A stretch of DNA of 62,000 bases from Neocallimastix lanati (nom. inval.) (GCA_016946835.1 JACVTC010000118.1:435001-497000); one strand, 5' to 3'. Counted from the first letter of the stretch, positions 39,401 through 49,457 are shown. Made by a program: numbers and translations. Notes: a model not told the origin generated them from the letters alone.

Positions 39401-42034
39401 ATTAATCCTGAAATTAAAAATAAAAATAATTGTGAATTTAAATTGAAATTCAATTTCAACAATGTTGACAAAAATAATTCTGAAAATAATTATTTGAATG
39501 AGATAAATAGAAATTTAGAAATAATAAATAAAAATTATAATAAAAAGTTTAGAAATAATACTAAGAATACCAATTTTAATTCTAACATTATTGAAAAATA
39601 TAAACCAGAAGATCCTGCTTACGCCGCCTCAACTTCCAGCAGGAACAAAGGAAAAGAAAAAATAACCGAATTTGAAAATTTTGATAAAAATAAAATATTT
39701 TTAAATAATGAAAAATCAAGCCAAAATTTACAGAATTTTACAATAAATAATAATAATATGAAAAAAAATTTTAATAATAAAAATTTTTCAAAAAATGATG
39801 AAAAAATTCAAGAAAATCTATTGGCTGAAGCAAAATCACATTCATATCATATCAAAAAATTTTCAAATAATTCAATAATTTCAAATAACACTAATGAATC
39901 ACATATTACATATGACAACAATAATGATTCACATAAATCTATTAATAATTCAAATAAATCAATGAATATCAAAAATTTTCCAAAAAATGATCAAAATTTT
40001 ATTAATAAAAATTTTTTATCGAAAAATAATAAATTAATTCAACAAAATTCAAAATCCAGCGACTCTATGAAGAAAAACTATAATTTCTCCACTCCTACAA
40101 TAGATATCAATAATATTCCTTCAGATAATAAAAATACGGTAATGGAAAATCTTAAAAATATAACTCTTCCATATAATTTTAATCAGAATTTACCTTTAAT
40201 AACCGATTCTTCAACCAACCAAATTTCTCAAAAAACAGACGAAATTTCACTTACTAATAATAACGAAATAAATAATAAATTTAGCAACAATAATATAGTA
40301 AACAAAGAAAATTATGCCCATAAATCTCTTATAGATACATCAAGTGTTATTGATTTTAATAAAGATGAAATTATGGATGACATTGTAGCCATTACAGAAT
40401 ATGGCAACATCTATAAAAGACCACTTAGTCCAAAATATAAAGAGACTGCACCTACTAATATTAGTTCTCGTAGAAAACTAGACCAAATCAACGACATTAT
40501 TATTGCTTCTATATTTTGTCACATTCCTAATACATATGAAGAAGCAATAAACAGTGAAGACAAAAATAACTGGATTGAGGCTATTAATGATGAACTTAAT
40601 AACCTTTATTCTAATAATATTATGACTTTTGTTAAAAATGTACCTAAAAACAAAAACATCATTACCACAAAATGGGTTTTCAACACTAAACGTGATTCAA
40701 ATAATAATATTTATAAATATAAAGCTCGTTTAGTTGCTCGTGGATTTAAACAAAAATGGGGAATCGATTATGAATTAACTTATTCTCCTACTCTAAACAT
40801 TGATGGTCTTAAATTAATATTCGCTATTTCTGCTGCTCTTAAGTGGAATATTTTCCAGCTAGATATAAAGGCCGCTTACCTTAATGCTCCGCTTGATAAA
40901 GATATTTATACTACTATTCCTAAAGGCGATACGCGCTTTGGGCGGGGATATTGGAAGCTCAACAAAGCTTTGTATGGCCTTAAGCAATCTGGTAGACAAT
41001 GGTATAATACCATTAGAAAATTCCTAATAAAAAATGAGTTCATTCAAATTAAATCCGAACAATGTATTTTCAAATTTACAAAAAATAATATAACAAAATG
41101 CATTATCGGCTTATACGTGGACGACATGGTCATCGCTGGAGAAAACGAATACATTAAACAAATAATAAATAAAATAAAATCAAAATTTAAAATATCTAAA
41201 TGTGATCCAATTGAATACATATTAGGAATTGAAGTAAAGAAAGAAAATAATTCATATATTATTTCACAGAAAAATTTTATAAATAATATGTTATATAAAT
41301 TTAATATTGATAATACAAAGAAAAGAAAAACACCATGTACTGGTGATAATAAAATATCAGAAAACAATAAACCTTTCGATAAAACAATCTACAAAAGCGC
41401 AATAGGTTCCTTAATATACCTTTCGAAATGTACTAGACCTGACATAGCTTTCGCTGTAAATAAAGCTTCAAGAAAATGTGAAAATCCAACTATATCGGAT
41501 TGGAACAAAATAATAAATATTCTAAAATATATTAATAGTACCAAAGAATTTAAGATAGAATATAATGGAAAGGGGGAGCTTGTTGCATATACCGACTCTG
41601 ACTTTGCCGGCTGTTTGGAAGATAGAAAATCTACCTCAGGAGGAATAATACTTATGGGAACAAGTCCGATATGCTGGTTGTCCAAGAAACAAACAAGTGT
41701 TGCTACGTCTACTGCTGAAGCAGAGTACATAAGCACTTCAGAAAATATAAAGAAAATATTATGGATTAGAAATATAATAAAAGAAATTTTAAACAAATGG
41801 ATAACTGTTAAAATCTATACAGATAATCAAGCAAGTAAGAAAATAATGGAGAACGGAGAAATAAATACAAAATTAAAGCATATAAGTGTAAGATATCATT
41901 TCAACAGGGACAATATTGCAAAGAAGAAAGTAAAATTAGAATATATTGATACTGAAAACATGCTAGCGGACATATTAACCAAGGACTCAAATGGACCAAA
42001 GATACAAAAATTTACAAACAACATTTTTATCTAA
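36410..42034 (+). CDS. Copia Gag-Pol polyprotein, 1,874 aa
   Basis: Single uninterrupted frame. Gag occupies about residues 1-320 and ends in a CCHC zinc knuckle ('CHICEVKGHSTRNC', about 323-336). Protease active site 'YDTGAGEH' near 455. Integrase: HHCC zinc finger starting 'HRRLGH' near 600 with 'CIECKVAK', catalytic Asp in 'HSDISGP' near 653, Asp in 'KSDGGKEF' near 716, Glu in 'GKAER' near 750. A very Asn-rich linker runs from about 885 to 1375. Reverse transcriptase: 'FQLDIKAAYLNAPL' near 1483 and 'YVDDM' near 1569. RNase H: 'YTDSDFAG' near 1727 and 'STAEAEYIS' near 1770. All catalytic residues are present, so the element may be active; Gag and Pol are in one frame, so stoichiometry must be set by processing. 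Confidence 0.97.
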   Translation: MQDFNLAKDQRLHGKSNFNEWKFLIDNAAKRQGIKEFMEVDVVGKLNDVGFDYNPNVNDVINKVITKLITKMLPQAPAEPIRNNNAEVNRNNNVDINTQLTNFFGNPLNHIRLVEEAERIDADMILMISKNVDDSVLREISRLNNGFRIMERLKSKYGNSNADMEYWLKRLRSIKARDRNQIIEKLELMKETFDDMEEQHVEITDKEKLKYLYNVLPDDYKNIIQINLNSDPNVYINNLKSFIYAKSYLENWEDNKTIEKDDPMDLDFISRGRRTSNSSKKSEHNNHNNKSSNSKKRGKQNGNQYNNNNKDNSNKDNNNKSYCHICEVKGHSTRNCIYNMKTKSNHNKGRQEKLQVKTTLNDHPKKSLHLISKISDPDSASSYDDNFDFEDARALIEKQEEINIDNKVKFSGLIEYVNDSFIIPKEITIPNKKEELYVNNINYYEENDKTSEWLYDTGAGEHITNDFNLLNNFIHCKIKLRCANGTMCSFEGYGTYECYINGIYLRLDKVLYSKSATKNLISGIELAKIGYRVIIDTDDYTRGRFNLWGPNNVYIGNYYSTNDNQFLVNTYKINKNFEEKDKNIMALNEVDEKSLEIWHRRLGHYYLENINKYLSLHQIKTPKCIECKVAKMSRKSHGGKTPKATKILEIIHSDISGPYNSSINNKKYFITFMDEFSRKVWIYTLKSKAEAPELIVEFFKYLNNQFEEYNIKIFKSDGGKEFKNKTVNKYCKENGIEKTYSPPGCPEVNGKAERINRTLRNSAKTLLYWAELSENFWNFAIKQACYIYNLIPHSGNKFLIPNEVFYNKKVELKHLKTFGCVCYYRDDTQHKSKFLPNAKKGVFLGFDDKKYSYIIMDIENNKIHYTNDVEFVEEEPSKHKYETSNYKDSYFSFMKDNNRKDMNPEDNIINEDNNINEDNNMNNENNFNGRNILNEENSLNENINNERTTNTEHKSNYIKNKHVNNISLNEENQEFDNKDINQKNNHNLNKDVEINSKINPEIKNKNNCEFKLKFNFNNVDKNNSENNYLNEINRNLEIINKNYNKKFRNNTKNTNFNSNIIEKYKPEDPAYAASTSSRNKGKEKITEFENFDKNKIFLNNEKSSQNLQNFTINNNNMKKNFNNKNFSKNDEKIQENLLAEAKSHSYHIKKFSNNSIISNNTNESHITYDNNNDSHKSINNSNKSMNIKNFPKNDQNFINKNFLSKNNKLIQQNSKSSDSMKKNYNFSTPTIDINNIPSDNKNTVMENLKNITLPYNFNQNLPLITDSSTNQISQKTDEISLTNNNEINNKFSNNNIVNKENYAHKSLIDTSSVIDFNKDEIMDDIVAITEYGNIYKRPLSPKYKETAPTNISSRRKLDQINDIIIASIFCHIPNTYEEAINSEDKNNWIEAINDELNNLYSNNIMTFVKNVPKNKNIITTKWVFNTKRDSNNNIYKYKARLVARGFKQKWGIDYELTYSPTLNIDGLKLIFAISAALKWNIFQLDIKAAYLNAPLDKDIYTTIPKGDTRFGRGYWKLNKALYGLKQSGRQWYNTIRKFLIKNEFIQIKSEQCIFKFTKNNITKCIIGLYVDDMVIAGENEYIKQIINKIKSKFKISKCDPIEYILGIEVKKENNSYIISQKNFINNMLYKFNIDNTKKRKTPCTGDNKISENNKPFDKTIYKSAIGSLIYLSKCTRPDIAFAVNKASRKCENPTISDWNKIINILKYINSTKEFKIEYNGKGELVAYTDSDFAGCLEDRKSTSGGIILMGTSPICWLSKKQTSVATSTAEAEYISTSENIKKILWIRNIIKEILNKWITVKIYTDNQASKKIMENGEINTKLKHISVRYHFNRDNIAKKKVKLEYIDTENMLADILTKDSNGPKIQKFTNNIFI

Positions 42035-42045
42035 AAATATTATTT

Positions 42046-42054
42046 GAGGGGGAG
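42046..42054 (+). other. Polypurine tract of element 1
   Basis: GAGGGGGAG immediately precedes the 3' LTR, the position expected for plus-strand priming. Confidence 0.9.
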
Positions 42055-42373
42055 TGTTGACTGCACTCATAATTTAACTATATATTTAATTTATTTATTT
42101 ATAGTATTTATTTATATTTATGTGTATTTATTTATTTATATTTAATGATTACTTAAATGTATTATGATCTATCGTCTTGTATAAATCTATGTTAATTATC
42201 TTTTAATATTTATTTAATTAATTTTTAATTTATTTTATGTTATGGAAAACGCATGTTGTAACATGTGACTTTATTACTTATTTAAAGCTGAAAGATAGAT
42301 CATACACTTATTTCCCTTGTATACCATATTCCATAAGGAATATTATTATAGATCTAAATTTAATAAAGCTAAC

Positions 42374-42374
<1 letters not shown>
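42055..42374 (+). repeat. 3' LTR of copia element 1
   Basis: 320 bp, identical by eye to 36015-36334. A short open frame that begins in it and runs into the (AAT)n tract is not a gene. Confidence 0.95.

Positions 42375-42431
<57 letters not shown>
42375..42431. repeat. (AAT)n microsatellite, right part
   Basis: Continuation of the tract at 35809-36014 beyond the copia insertion. Confidence 0.9.
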
Positions 42432-42435
<4 letters not shown>

Positions 42436-42853
42436 TAAAATATAGATTTCATTAAATTTATAGTTTAAAAAAATATATATTTAATAAAAAAAAATTATAA
42501 ATTTTAAATACATTTTTATTATTTTCTTTTATGCTATATAAATAATAAATTATTAATAAATAAATAGTATTTCCATTTTTTTATATGCTTAACTTTTTTT
42601 TTTTTTTAAACATAATTGAAAAAAGAAATTTAAGTTAATAAAAATAATTATAAAAATTTTAAAATTTAACTTGATTTATATAATTACAATAAAATATATA
42701 TTTAAAAATATACTCAAATAATAAAGTAAATAAATATTTATTCATATATATAAATAAATTTATATTGTGTTAGATTTCTTTTTGTGTATCATACAAAAAA
42801 AAAAAAAATAAAAAAAAATTTTTCTAATAATCATAATCAAAAAATTTACATAA
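42432..42853. other. AT-rich spacer
   Basis: No gene, repeat family or motif seen between the copia element and the SINE. Confidence 0.5.
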
Positions 42854-42869
42854 TTTACATTTGAAACAA

Positions 42870-43313
42870 GTTAGGACGATACAGGTTACTGTAGAGGGCG
42901 GGGTTCGAATCCTCGGCATGGCACCAAATAATCGGATGAGGTTTCTATCCTGGGATATCATGAGACCACACGTGATATTCATAAGGCTTTCCCTCAAATG
43001 ATTATTTCACCCAACCCTGATACTACGCTTTGAATTGAAGCATAGACCTTGATGGTTGTAATATTTCCAATCGCCAATGATTACACCCACTAGGGAGGAG
43101 TTAATGATTCCGTTCTGATGCTCGTGGTCATTAGAGATATATGTAGGAACGTTAGGAATGCATCTCCGGGCAGTGTGTAACGACGATTGAGAGCGGCGAA
43201 GCTGATACAGTATGCCAATAACTCATCACCTTACAGTTAATTAATAACTGTATGGCCATATTGGGAGATGGGTACCCAGTATGTGCAGTCTATGTTTTTT
43301 TTTTTTTTTTTTT
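42870..43313 (+). mobile_element. tRNA-related SINE, full length
   Basis: A 444-bp block of near-balanced base composition in an A/T ocean. It is bounded by a perfect 16-bp direct repeat (TTTACATTTGAAACAA at 42854-42869 and 43314-43329), the mark of target-primed retroposition. Near the left end is a perfect RNA polymerase III B box, GGTTCGAATCC (about 42901-42911), followed by ATGGCACCA; no complete tRNA fold is present. The right end is a T run of about 19 nt. A hairpin TACAGTTA/TAACTGTA lies near the 3' end. A copy about 90% identical by eye to its 3' half lies at 55457-55696 on the other strand. No protein is encoded. The driver LINE is unknown. Confidence 0.85.
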
Positions 43314-43471
43314 TTTACATTTGAAACAAATAAAGTTTTATATTTAAATTAAATCTTAATTATATATTTAATATAAGTTGAAGCCAAAATATGAATAATA
43401 TTTTATATACCCTTTTTCATTACAAAACTTTAATTACGTAATTCATTTTTCCATAATCTTATGGTGTTACA

Positions 43472-44373
43472 GCTTAAAAATTATTCGAAACTCTAAAACT
43501 TCCACCAAAGGTTCCAGAATGGCAAAAAGAATTTGAAAAGGAAAATGAATTTAATATAATTAAAATTCCATATTAAGAACATATTGATAACATTAAAGAA
43601 AAAATGGTAAAGAATTCTATTCCATTTGAATGTACTAGAATTCTAAACTTCCCAGAAAAACTTTTTTAGAATATTTACTAAATCTCAATGTTCTAAAACA
43701 TGAAGATACAATTATTTCTGTTTATGATTAGGATGGTAGAGACTTTAATTATTTCAAATTTATTCCAAAACTCTAAGCTGAGGGTTTCAAAGTTTTAACT
43801 CCAGATTTCCCAATACATGGTAAAACTGAAGGTGCCGAAAGTGAATGGCACTGTTTTGATTGTAGTATTAATGCTCTTATTTGTTATGTCAATAGTCCAG
43901 TTTATATTTTAGCTTATTCCATAGGTAATGCTGTTTACTAAATAAATTATGGTATAAGTAACGAAGTCAAAAGATAGTTTGTTAAACGTTATGTTGGTAT
44001 TGATATTCCAAATAAATTTACTGATATTTTTAATATTTTCGAAAATATGATTGGTATTTCTGGCCGTTATCTTCCTTTTTAGAAGAAAATAATAAAAATT
44101 TTAGGTTTTGATATTTCTAAAATGGTATTTGGTGAGATTGTTACTGAATATAAGATTCCAATCTTATTTATTAATGGGAAGAATGATTAGGAATTAGATT
44201 TCAATAAAGCCAAAATATCAGCTGCTTTGTTATCACACAAGAATTATAAGGTTATTAGTAAAATTAAGACATATCTCTTTGAATCTGAAGGCCTTGGTTG
44301 AATTCTTTGTGATGATAATATTATTGATAGAATTGTTGAATTCTTTTCTGAAGATATTGAACTTCATGATTAG

Positions 44374-44374
<1 letters not shown>
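43472..44374 (+). pseudogene. Alpha/beta-hydrolase relic with many in-frame TAA/TAG codons
   Basis: Homologous over nearly its full length to the intact protein at 45493-46494: shared blocks include 'PEWQKEFEKE', 'EHIDNIKEKM', 'FNYFKFIPKL', 'GFKVLTPDFP', 'SPVYILAYSIGN', 'VKRYVGI', 'YKIPILFI' and 'IVEFFSEDIE'. At least eight TAA or TAG codons and one TGA interrupt the frame, and there is one frameshift at a T run near 43665, but otherwise almost no indels despite strong amino-acid divergence. The oxyanion 'HGWGG' of the intact copy is 'YD*DG' here and the catalytic His near the end is lost, so it is dead under the standard code. It lies tail to tail with the intact copy. See the finding on a possible UAR=Gln origin. 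Confidence 0.8.
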
Positions 44375-44407
<33 letters not shown>

Positions 44408-44911
44408 AAATATAATAAAGACTTACTACTATTAATCATTATTCAAATTTTAAGTATTATAATATTAATAGCTTAAACTTGATATATAAAAATAAAAAAA
44501 AATAAAAAAATAACAAAACAAAAAAGTATCATATGACAAAAGTAATTATAACGTAAAACAAAAAATCATATTCATTAAGTTATACATACAAATTAATACT
44601 ATTTCAAAATATATAAGTTATCATAAAAATATACATATTTAATTAATTAATATAATAATAAAATTTATTTATTTAAAACTAATCAAAACTAAAATTGAAA
44701 AAAAAAAAAAAAAATAATAATAATAATATATATATATATATTTTAAACAGTACTTTATATTCATCAAAAATTAAAAATTGACATAAATTATTAATAAATT
44801 ATTAATATTTTAATTTTTGTATAGACTAGTACTTATTAAAATTTTTTATCATAAAATATTCTAAAGATATTTGTGTATTAGAAGTTGAATTTTTTATTTA
44901 TTGTTTTATTG

Positions 44912-44947
<36 letters not shown>

Positions 44948-45092
44948 TATTTTTTTTTTTTTTTTTTTTTTTTTTTGGTATGATTTTAATTTATGCTAAT
45001 ATTTAAATACACAATTATATGACGTTAGTATTAAAGTAATATATGAATATATATTTTGGAATTTAATAAATATGGAATAGATTATTCATTGG

Positions 45093-45141
<49 letters not shown>

Positions 45142-45492
45142 TAATTATTTTTATATTTTTTTATTTATATATTATATTCAATTTAAATACAAGTTTATAA
45201 TTAGAATAAATTAATATATTTTTATCTATGAGTTTTTATTTTATTAATTTATTAATTTATTTTTTTTTTATAATAAAAATATAATCTTTTTTAATATATA
45301 TAAAAACACAATTAAATAGTTCAAGTTTTTTTTTTTTTTTTTTAGGTTATTAATATTATAAGATTTACATTATAATATAATATTAGTTAATTTATTATCA
45401 TTATTATATTATTGATATAAATTCATAAAAAAAAAAAAAAAAATTTTTATTAGGTAATACAATAATAAAATTATTATAATTTATTTGCTATC
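44375..45492. other. Spacer between hydrolase relic and intact hydrolase
   Basis: Poly(T), poly(A) (including 45098-45138) and (AT)n runs. No gene seen. Presumed 3' UTR of the intact hydrolase next to 45493. Confidence 0.5.
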
Positions 45493-46494
45493 TTAACATG
45501 GATAAATTTTTTCTGAGAAGAATTCTGAAACACGATCAACAATACCATCATCTCGTAAGATTCTACGATGTCCAAGACCCTTAGAAGTATAGAAACTTGG
45601 CTTTTCTTCAGCATCTTCACTACCAACCTTATAATGTTTGTAGAATAAATGATCACCAATAACTTTAGAAACTTCATATTTTAATTCCTTATCATTTTCA
45701 TCATGAATAATAAGAATTGGAATATGGAATTTCTCAATGATCTTACTTTCTTCAACATCAGTAATTTTAATACCGTGCAATTCATCATTAACTTTAACAA
45801 ATGGTTCCCATGCTCTGTTAGATAAACCAATCATATCCATGAAACGTCTCATAATAAATTGGAATTGGTCTGGACAAGCAATTCCAACATAACGTTTAAT
45901 AAGACTTCTTTCATGTTCAGAAGAAATAGCATAATTTACACAGAAAGCAACATTACCTAATGAGTGGGCAAGAAGGTAAACTGGACTATCTAAATAACGA
46001 ATAAGAGCATTAACAGTGTGACCAAAAATATGACAACCAGTTTCAGTACCACCAGTTAAACCATGCTGTGGGAAATCAGGAGCTAAAACTCTGAAACCTT
46101 GACTTTGTAACTTTTTAATGAACTTAAAGAAATTTAAACTTTTACCACCCCAACCATGAATACAAATAACAGTTTCTTCACGTTTTGGAGCATTTTCATC
46201 TGGTAAATATTCTAAACATGAAAAAGTTTCTGGTAAATTTGGAATTAAAGTAATTTCAAAAGGAGTTGATTTATCTTTCATACGTTGATTCATAGTTTCA
46301 ATATGTTCTTTATATGGAATTTCAATAACATTATGTGGTACTTCTTTTTCAAATTCTATTTCCCATTCTGGATCTTTTTTTGGAAAAGTTGGCTTAGCAA
46401 ATAATTCTAAAGCTTTATCAGCAGAAGACTGTGGTGCTACAAAAGAAGTTATCAAAGTTTTATAATAGAATAAATTGTAAAGTAATTGACTCAT
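45493..46494 (-). CDS. Alpha/beta-hydrolase fold protein, 333 aa
   Basis: Single-exon gene, ATG to TAA. The fold's features are all visible: strand and oxyanion loop 'VICIHGWGGKS' (residues about 109-119), nucleophile elbow 'AHSLGN' with Ser178, acid 'HDENDKE' (Asp265 or Asp268), and catalytic 'GLGHRR' with His309. Substrate cannot be told from the sequence; esterase, lipase or C-C hydrolase activities are all possible. The N terminus has a short hydrophobic stretch ('LLYNLFYYKTLITSFVA') that might be a weak signal or anchor. It is intronless and its codons and composition differ from intron-rich neighbours, which, with the stop-containing homologue nearby, is compatible with acquisition by transfer; this is an inference. 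Confidence 0.9.
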   Translation of the reverse strand: MSQLLYNLFYYKTLITSFVAPQSSADKALELFAKPTFPKKDPEWEIEFEKEVPHNVIEIPYKEHIETMNQRMKDKSTPFEITLIPNLPETFSCLEYLPDENAPKREETVICIHGWGGKSLNFFKFIKKLQSQGFRVLAPDFPQHGLTGGTETGCHIFGHTVNALIRYLDSPVYLLAHSLGNVAFCVNYAISSEHERSLIKRYVGIACPDQFQFIMRRFMDMIGLSNRAWEPFVKVNDELHGIKITDVEESKIIEKFHIPILIIHDENDKELKYEVSKVIGDHLFYKHYKVGSEDAEEKPSFYTSKGLGHRRILRDDGIVDRVSEFFSEKIYPC

Positions 46495-46966
46495 TTTTTC
46501 TTTTTTTTTATTGTGTTTGGTATTATATATCTATTATATATTTGAAATTGAAATTTATTTATTTTTATTTTTTTTTTTTAAAACGAAGATTTTAAATAAT
46601 TTCGATAGTTACTGCCCTTAATTTTTATTTTTATTTATTCATTTTTTTTTTTTTTTTTTTTTTTTTATTTTAAAAAATATGTAAATATAAATTTATAAAT
46701 AAAGAAATAATAAATAATAGATAATATATTATATATTAATTATATATATTTAATAATATGTATTGCATATGATATAATATTTTTGTTTAAAAATTAACAA
46801 GAATAAAGAATTTTAAAATAACTTCTACAATTCAAATAATATTATAAATAAATTATAAATCTTTTTCATTTATAAAGTAAATAATTCAACATTATAATTT
46901 TAAAAATAAATCGAAATTGATTTATTATACTTAATAATTACTTTTAATGTATTAGCCCTTTTAAAT

Positions 46967-47003
<37 letters not shown>

Positions 47004-48349
47004 CAAAGATCTTTAATAATTCCGAAAAAATAATTTTGAAGAAGAAACAGCTAAATTTAATAATACAAAGCTTAATAAAAATTAAATAAAAAATAAATAT
47101 TAAATTATCATACGATATGACAAATTATTTTATATATTATTGAATATATTAAAATATATTGAATATTAATAGATTGTTCTAGCAGCTAATTTTTTTTTAA
47201 AATTTTAATATATTGATCGAATATTAATAAAACTGTATTTATTGTATTTGTTCAATAATTTTTTCAATGATTATGAACATTAACAACTATTATAAAATGG
47301 AATTTATAACATTAACGTAACTTTACAATTTGATATATATACATATAAATATATTTTTTTTCTTAATTCTAATACTTCTATTATTTTAGTTAAATAATAC
47401 TTAAAATTTATTAATACATTATTTTTTCTTTTTCTTTTTTTATATTATTATTTTAAAAATGTTGTATTAATAAATTAATTTAATATATACTATCAATTAT
47501 ATATATTATTTATAAAAATAAAAAAAATGGAGATCTAACTTTTTAAATTTAGATTAAAATTAATTATTTATTTAAATATATTATTTGTGATTTATTAAAA
47601 ATTTATTAGATTTAAATAATTGGAAAAATTTTGATATTTAAATTAAAATAAAATTATTATTATTTAAAATAATAATAATTTTAAATAATAATTTTTTAAA
47701 GAAATAAAAAAAAACGAAAATATATAAATAAAAAAACATTTTTATTATATAAAATGCTGATTAAATAGTTCATTTAATTAATAATAATGAAATATGAAAT
47801 TATATTTACATGATCTATTTATATAATATACACTTTAATACACTTTAATTATTTTTTAAAAATAATTAGAATTACAAATATATATTTATATAATTTTTTT
47901 TATACAGATAATTATAACTAATGAATATTATAAAATGAATATTATAAAATTTATACATATATGTATATATAATGTATATATATATATATATATATATATA
48001 TTTGATAAAATAATTTAATTATTGCTAAGTTTACAATTATTATTAGATTGAAAATAATTACAATAAACTGCATTGATTATTATACAAAAATGCTTTTAGT
48101 TACAAATAATAAATATAACTAAATAAAAAAATTATTATAAAGTAAACAAAGAATCCAAATATAGATATATCTAATTGAATTTATACTGTAATTAGTTAGA
48201 AATAGGTATGAATATTTTTTTTTATATATTGAAATATTCCAATCTCAGCATTTAGGTATTTTAACATAGAATATTGTAATTTCATAATAATTATGTTTAA
48301 AATAAAATATTAGAAACTTTTAATAAAATTATCAATAAATAATTAATAA
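46495..48349. other. AT-rich spacer upstream of the hydrolase
   Basis: About 1.9 kb of nearly pure A/T with poly(T) at 46641-46665 and several (AT)n runs. No gene or RNA seen; the part next to 46494 holds the hydrolase promoter. Confidence 0.5.
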
Positions 48350-48605
48350 TTAATAATAAATAATAAATAATAAATAATAAATAATAAATAATAAATAATA
48401 AATAATAAATAATAAATAATAAATAATAAATAATAAATAATAAATAATAAATAATAAATAATAAATAATAAATAATAAATAATAAATAATAAATAATAAA
48501 TAATAAATAATAAATAATAAATAATAAATAATAAATAATAAATAATAAATAATAAATAATAAATAATAAATAATAAATAATTAAATAATAAATAATTAAA
48601 TAATG
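48350..48605. repeat. (TAAATAA)n heptanucleotide satellite
   Basis: About 35 tandem copies of the reverse complement of the heptamer at 12896-13270. It produces a spurious Leu/Phe/Ile/Tyr-rich open frame on the minus strand. Confidence 0.9.
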
Positions 48606-48758
48606 ATAATATATAATAATATTTGTATCTATTATATCTTTCTATTAATATTTTTATAAATGGCATATATGTATTATAAATTTTATTATTAATTTTTAAA
48701 CAGCTCAATATGAATAATTAATAATTTTAATTTTCTGACAAGATACATCATATTTTTT

Positions 48759-48866
48759 AGAGTTTTCCAACTTGTTTTATAATTTATCATTTTATAATAA
48801 AATTTAGAAGGAAAAAATATTGTATTATAATAAAATGATGAATTATAAAACAAGTTGGAAAACTCT
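48759..48866. repeat. Near-perfect hairpin, about 42-bp arms
   Basis: AGAGTTTTCCAACTTG at 48759 begins the left arm and CAAGTTGGAAAACTCT ends the right arm at 48866. The arms stay complementary for about 42 bp with one or two mismatches (TTTATCAT versus ATGATGAA) around a 24-bp loop. Compact foldback structure typical of a hairpin MITE or an RNA precursor. Confidence 0.7.
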
Positions 48867-49145
48867 AACTCCATTGTTGTATTTTAAGAGTTAAAATGCA
48901 AATTGAAGAATGATAATCTGATCAAGGAGTGTGAATTACTATAATCTATATCAAGAATTAATTAATTATAAATATTTAATAAATTTAACATTTATATAGG
49001 ATAAAGAAATTTATTTTATTTTCAACAAAATATTTTTAAACTGTATAAATTTAATTATAAGAAGTTTAATTTAAAATGACATTTAATATTTAAATTGTAA
49101 ATTAAATTTTAATTTAAATTTTAAAATAACAATTAACTTTTATTT
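48867..49145. other. Short spacer before copia element 2
   Basis: AT-rich, no feature seen. Confidence 0.4.
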
Positions 49146-49435
49146 TGTTTTATTTTACTATATTTTAGAACACTTTATTATTAATTATATTAATAATGCA
49201 TACTTTTTATATATACTTTTACATGGTAATACATATACTAATAAACGATTGAACCATATCTGTATCACATTAACAATCAATCATATATTTATATGATCTA
49301 GCCATAATACATTAGATACACAAAATACAATACATAAATTATACATATATTTAATCTAATACTTATACATAAAATATATTATTAATAGCTATAATTAATA
49401 TTAAACTTTAATAAATAATTCATAATATTTTAACA
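49146..49435 (-). repeat. 3' LTR of copia element 2
   Basis: 290 bp; on the minus strand it begins TGTTAAAATATT and ends AAAACA. A purine-rich tract (CTTTAGGGGGAA on the minus strand, 49436-49447) lies just upstream, as expected for the polypurine tract. Confidence 0.9.
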
Positions 49436-49457
49436 TTCCCCCTAAAGTTTAATATGG

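Larger units (their letters stand above)
36015..42374 (+). mobile_element. Apparently intact Ty1/copia LTR retrotransposon (element 1)
   Basis: 6,360 bp: LTR 36015-36334, primer-binding site 36335-36350, one Gag-Pol frame 36410-42034, polypurine tract 42046-42054, LTR 42055-42374. Both LTRs are 320 bp, start TGTTG and end AACA, and read identically base by base, so insertion is recent. ATAAT flanks both sides, consistent with the usual 5-bp duplication but ambiguous because the target is (AAT)n. Domain order PR-IN-RT-RH defines copia. Confidence 0.97.

Noticed and set aside
42895-42925. tRNA gene at the B box GGTTCGAATCC followed by ATGGCACCA
   Set aside because: The T arm is plausible but no matching 5' acceptor strand, D arm or anticodon arm precedes it; it fits a SINE head better.
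48343-48708. 121-aa Leu/Phe/Ile/Tyr-rich minus-strand frame
   Set aside because: Product of the heptanucleotide satellite.
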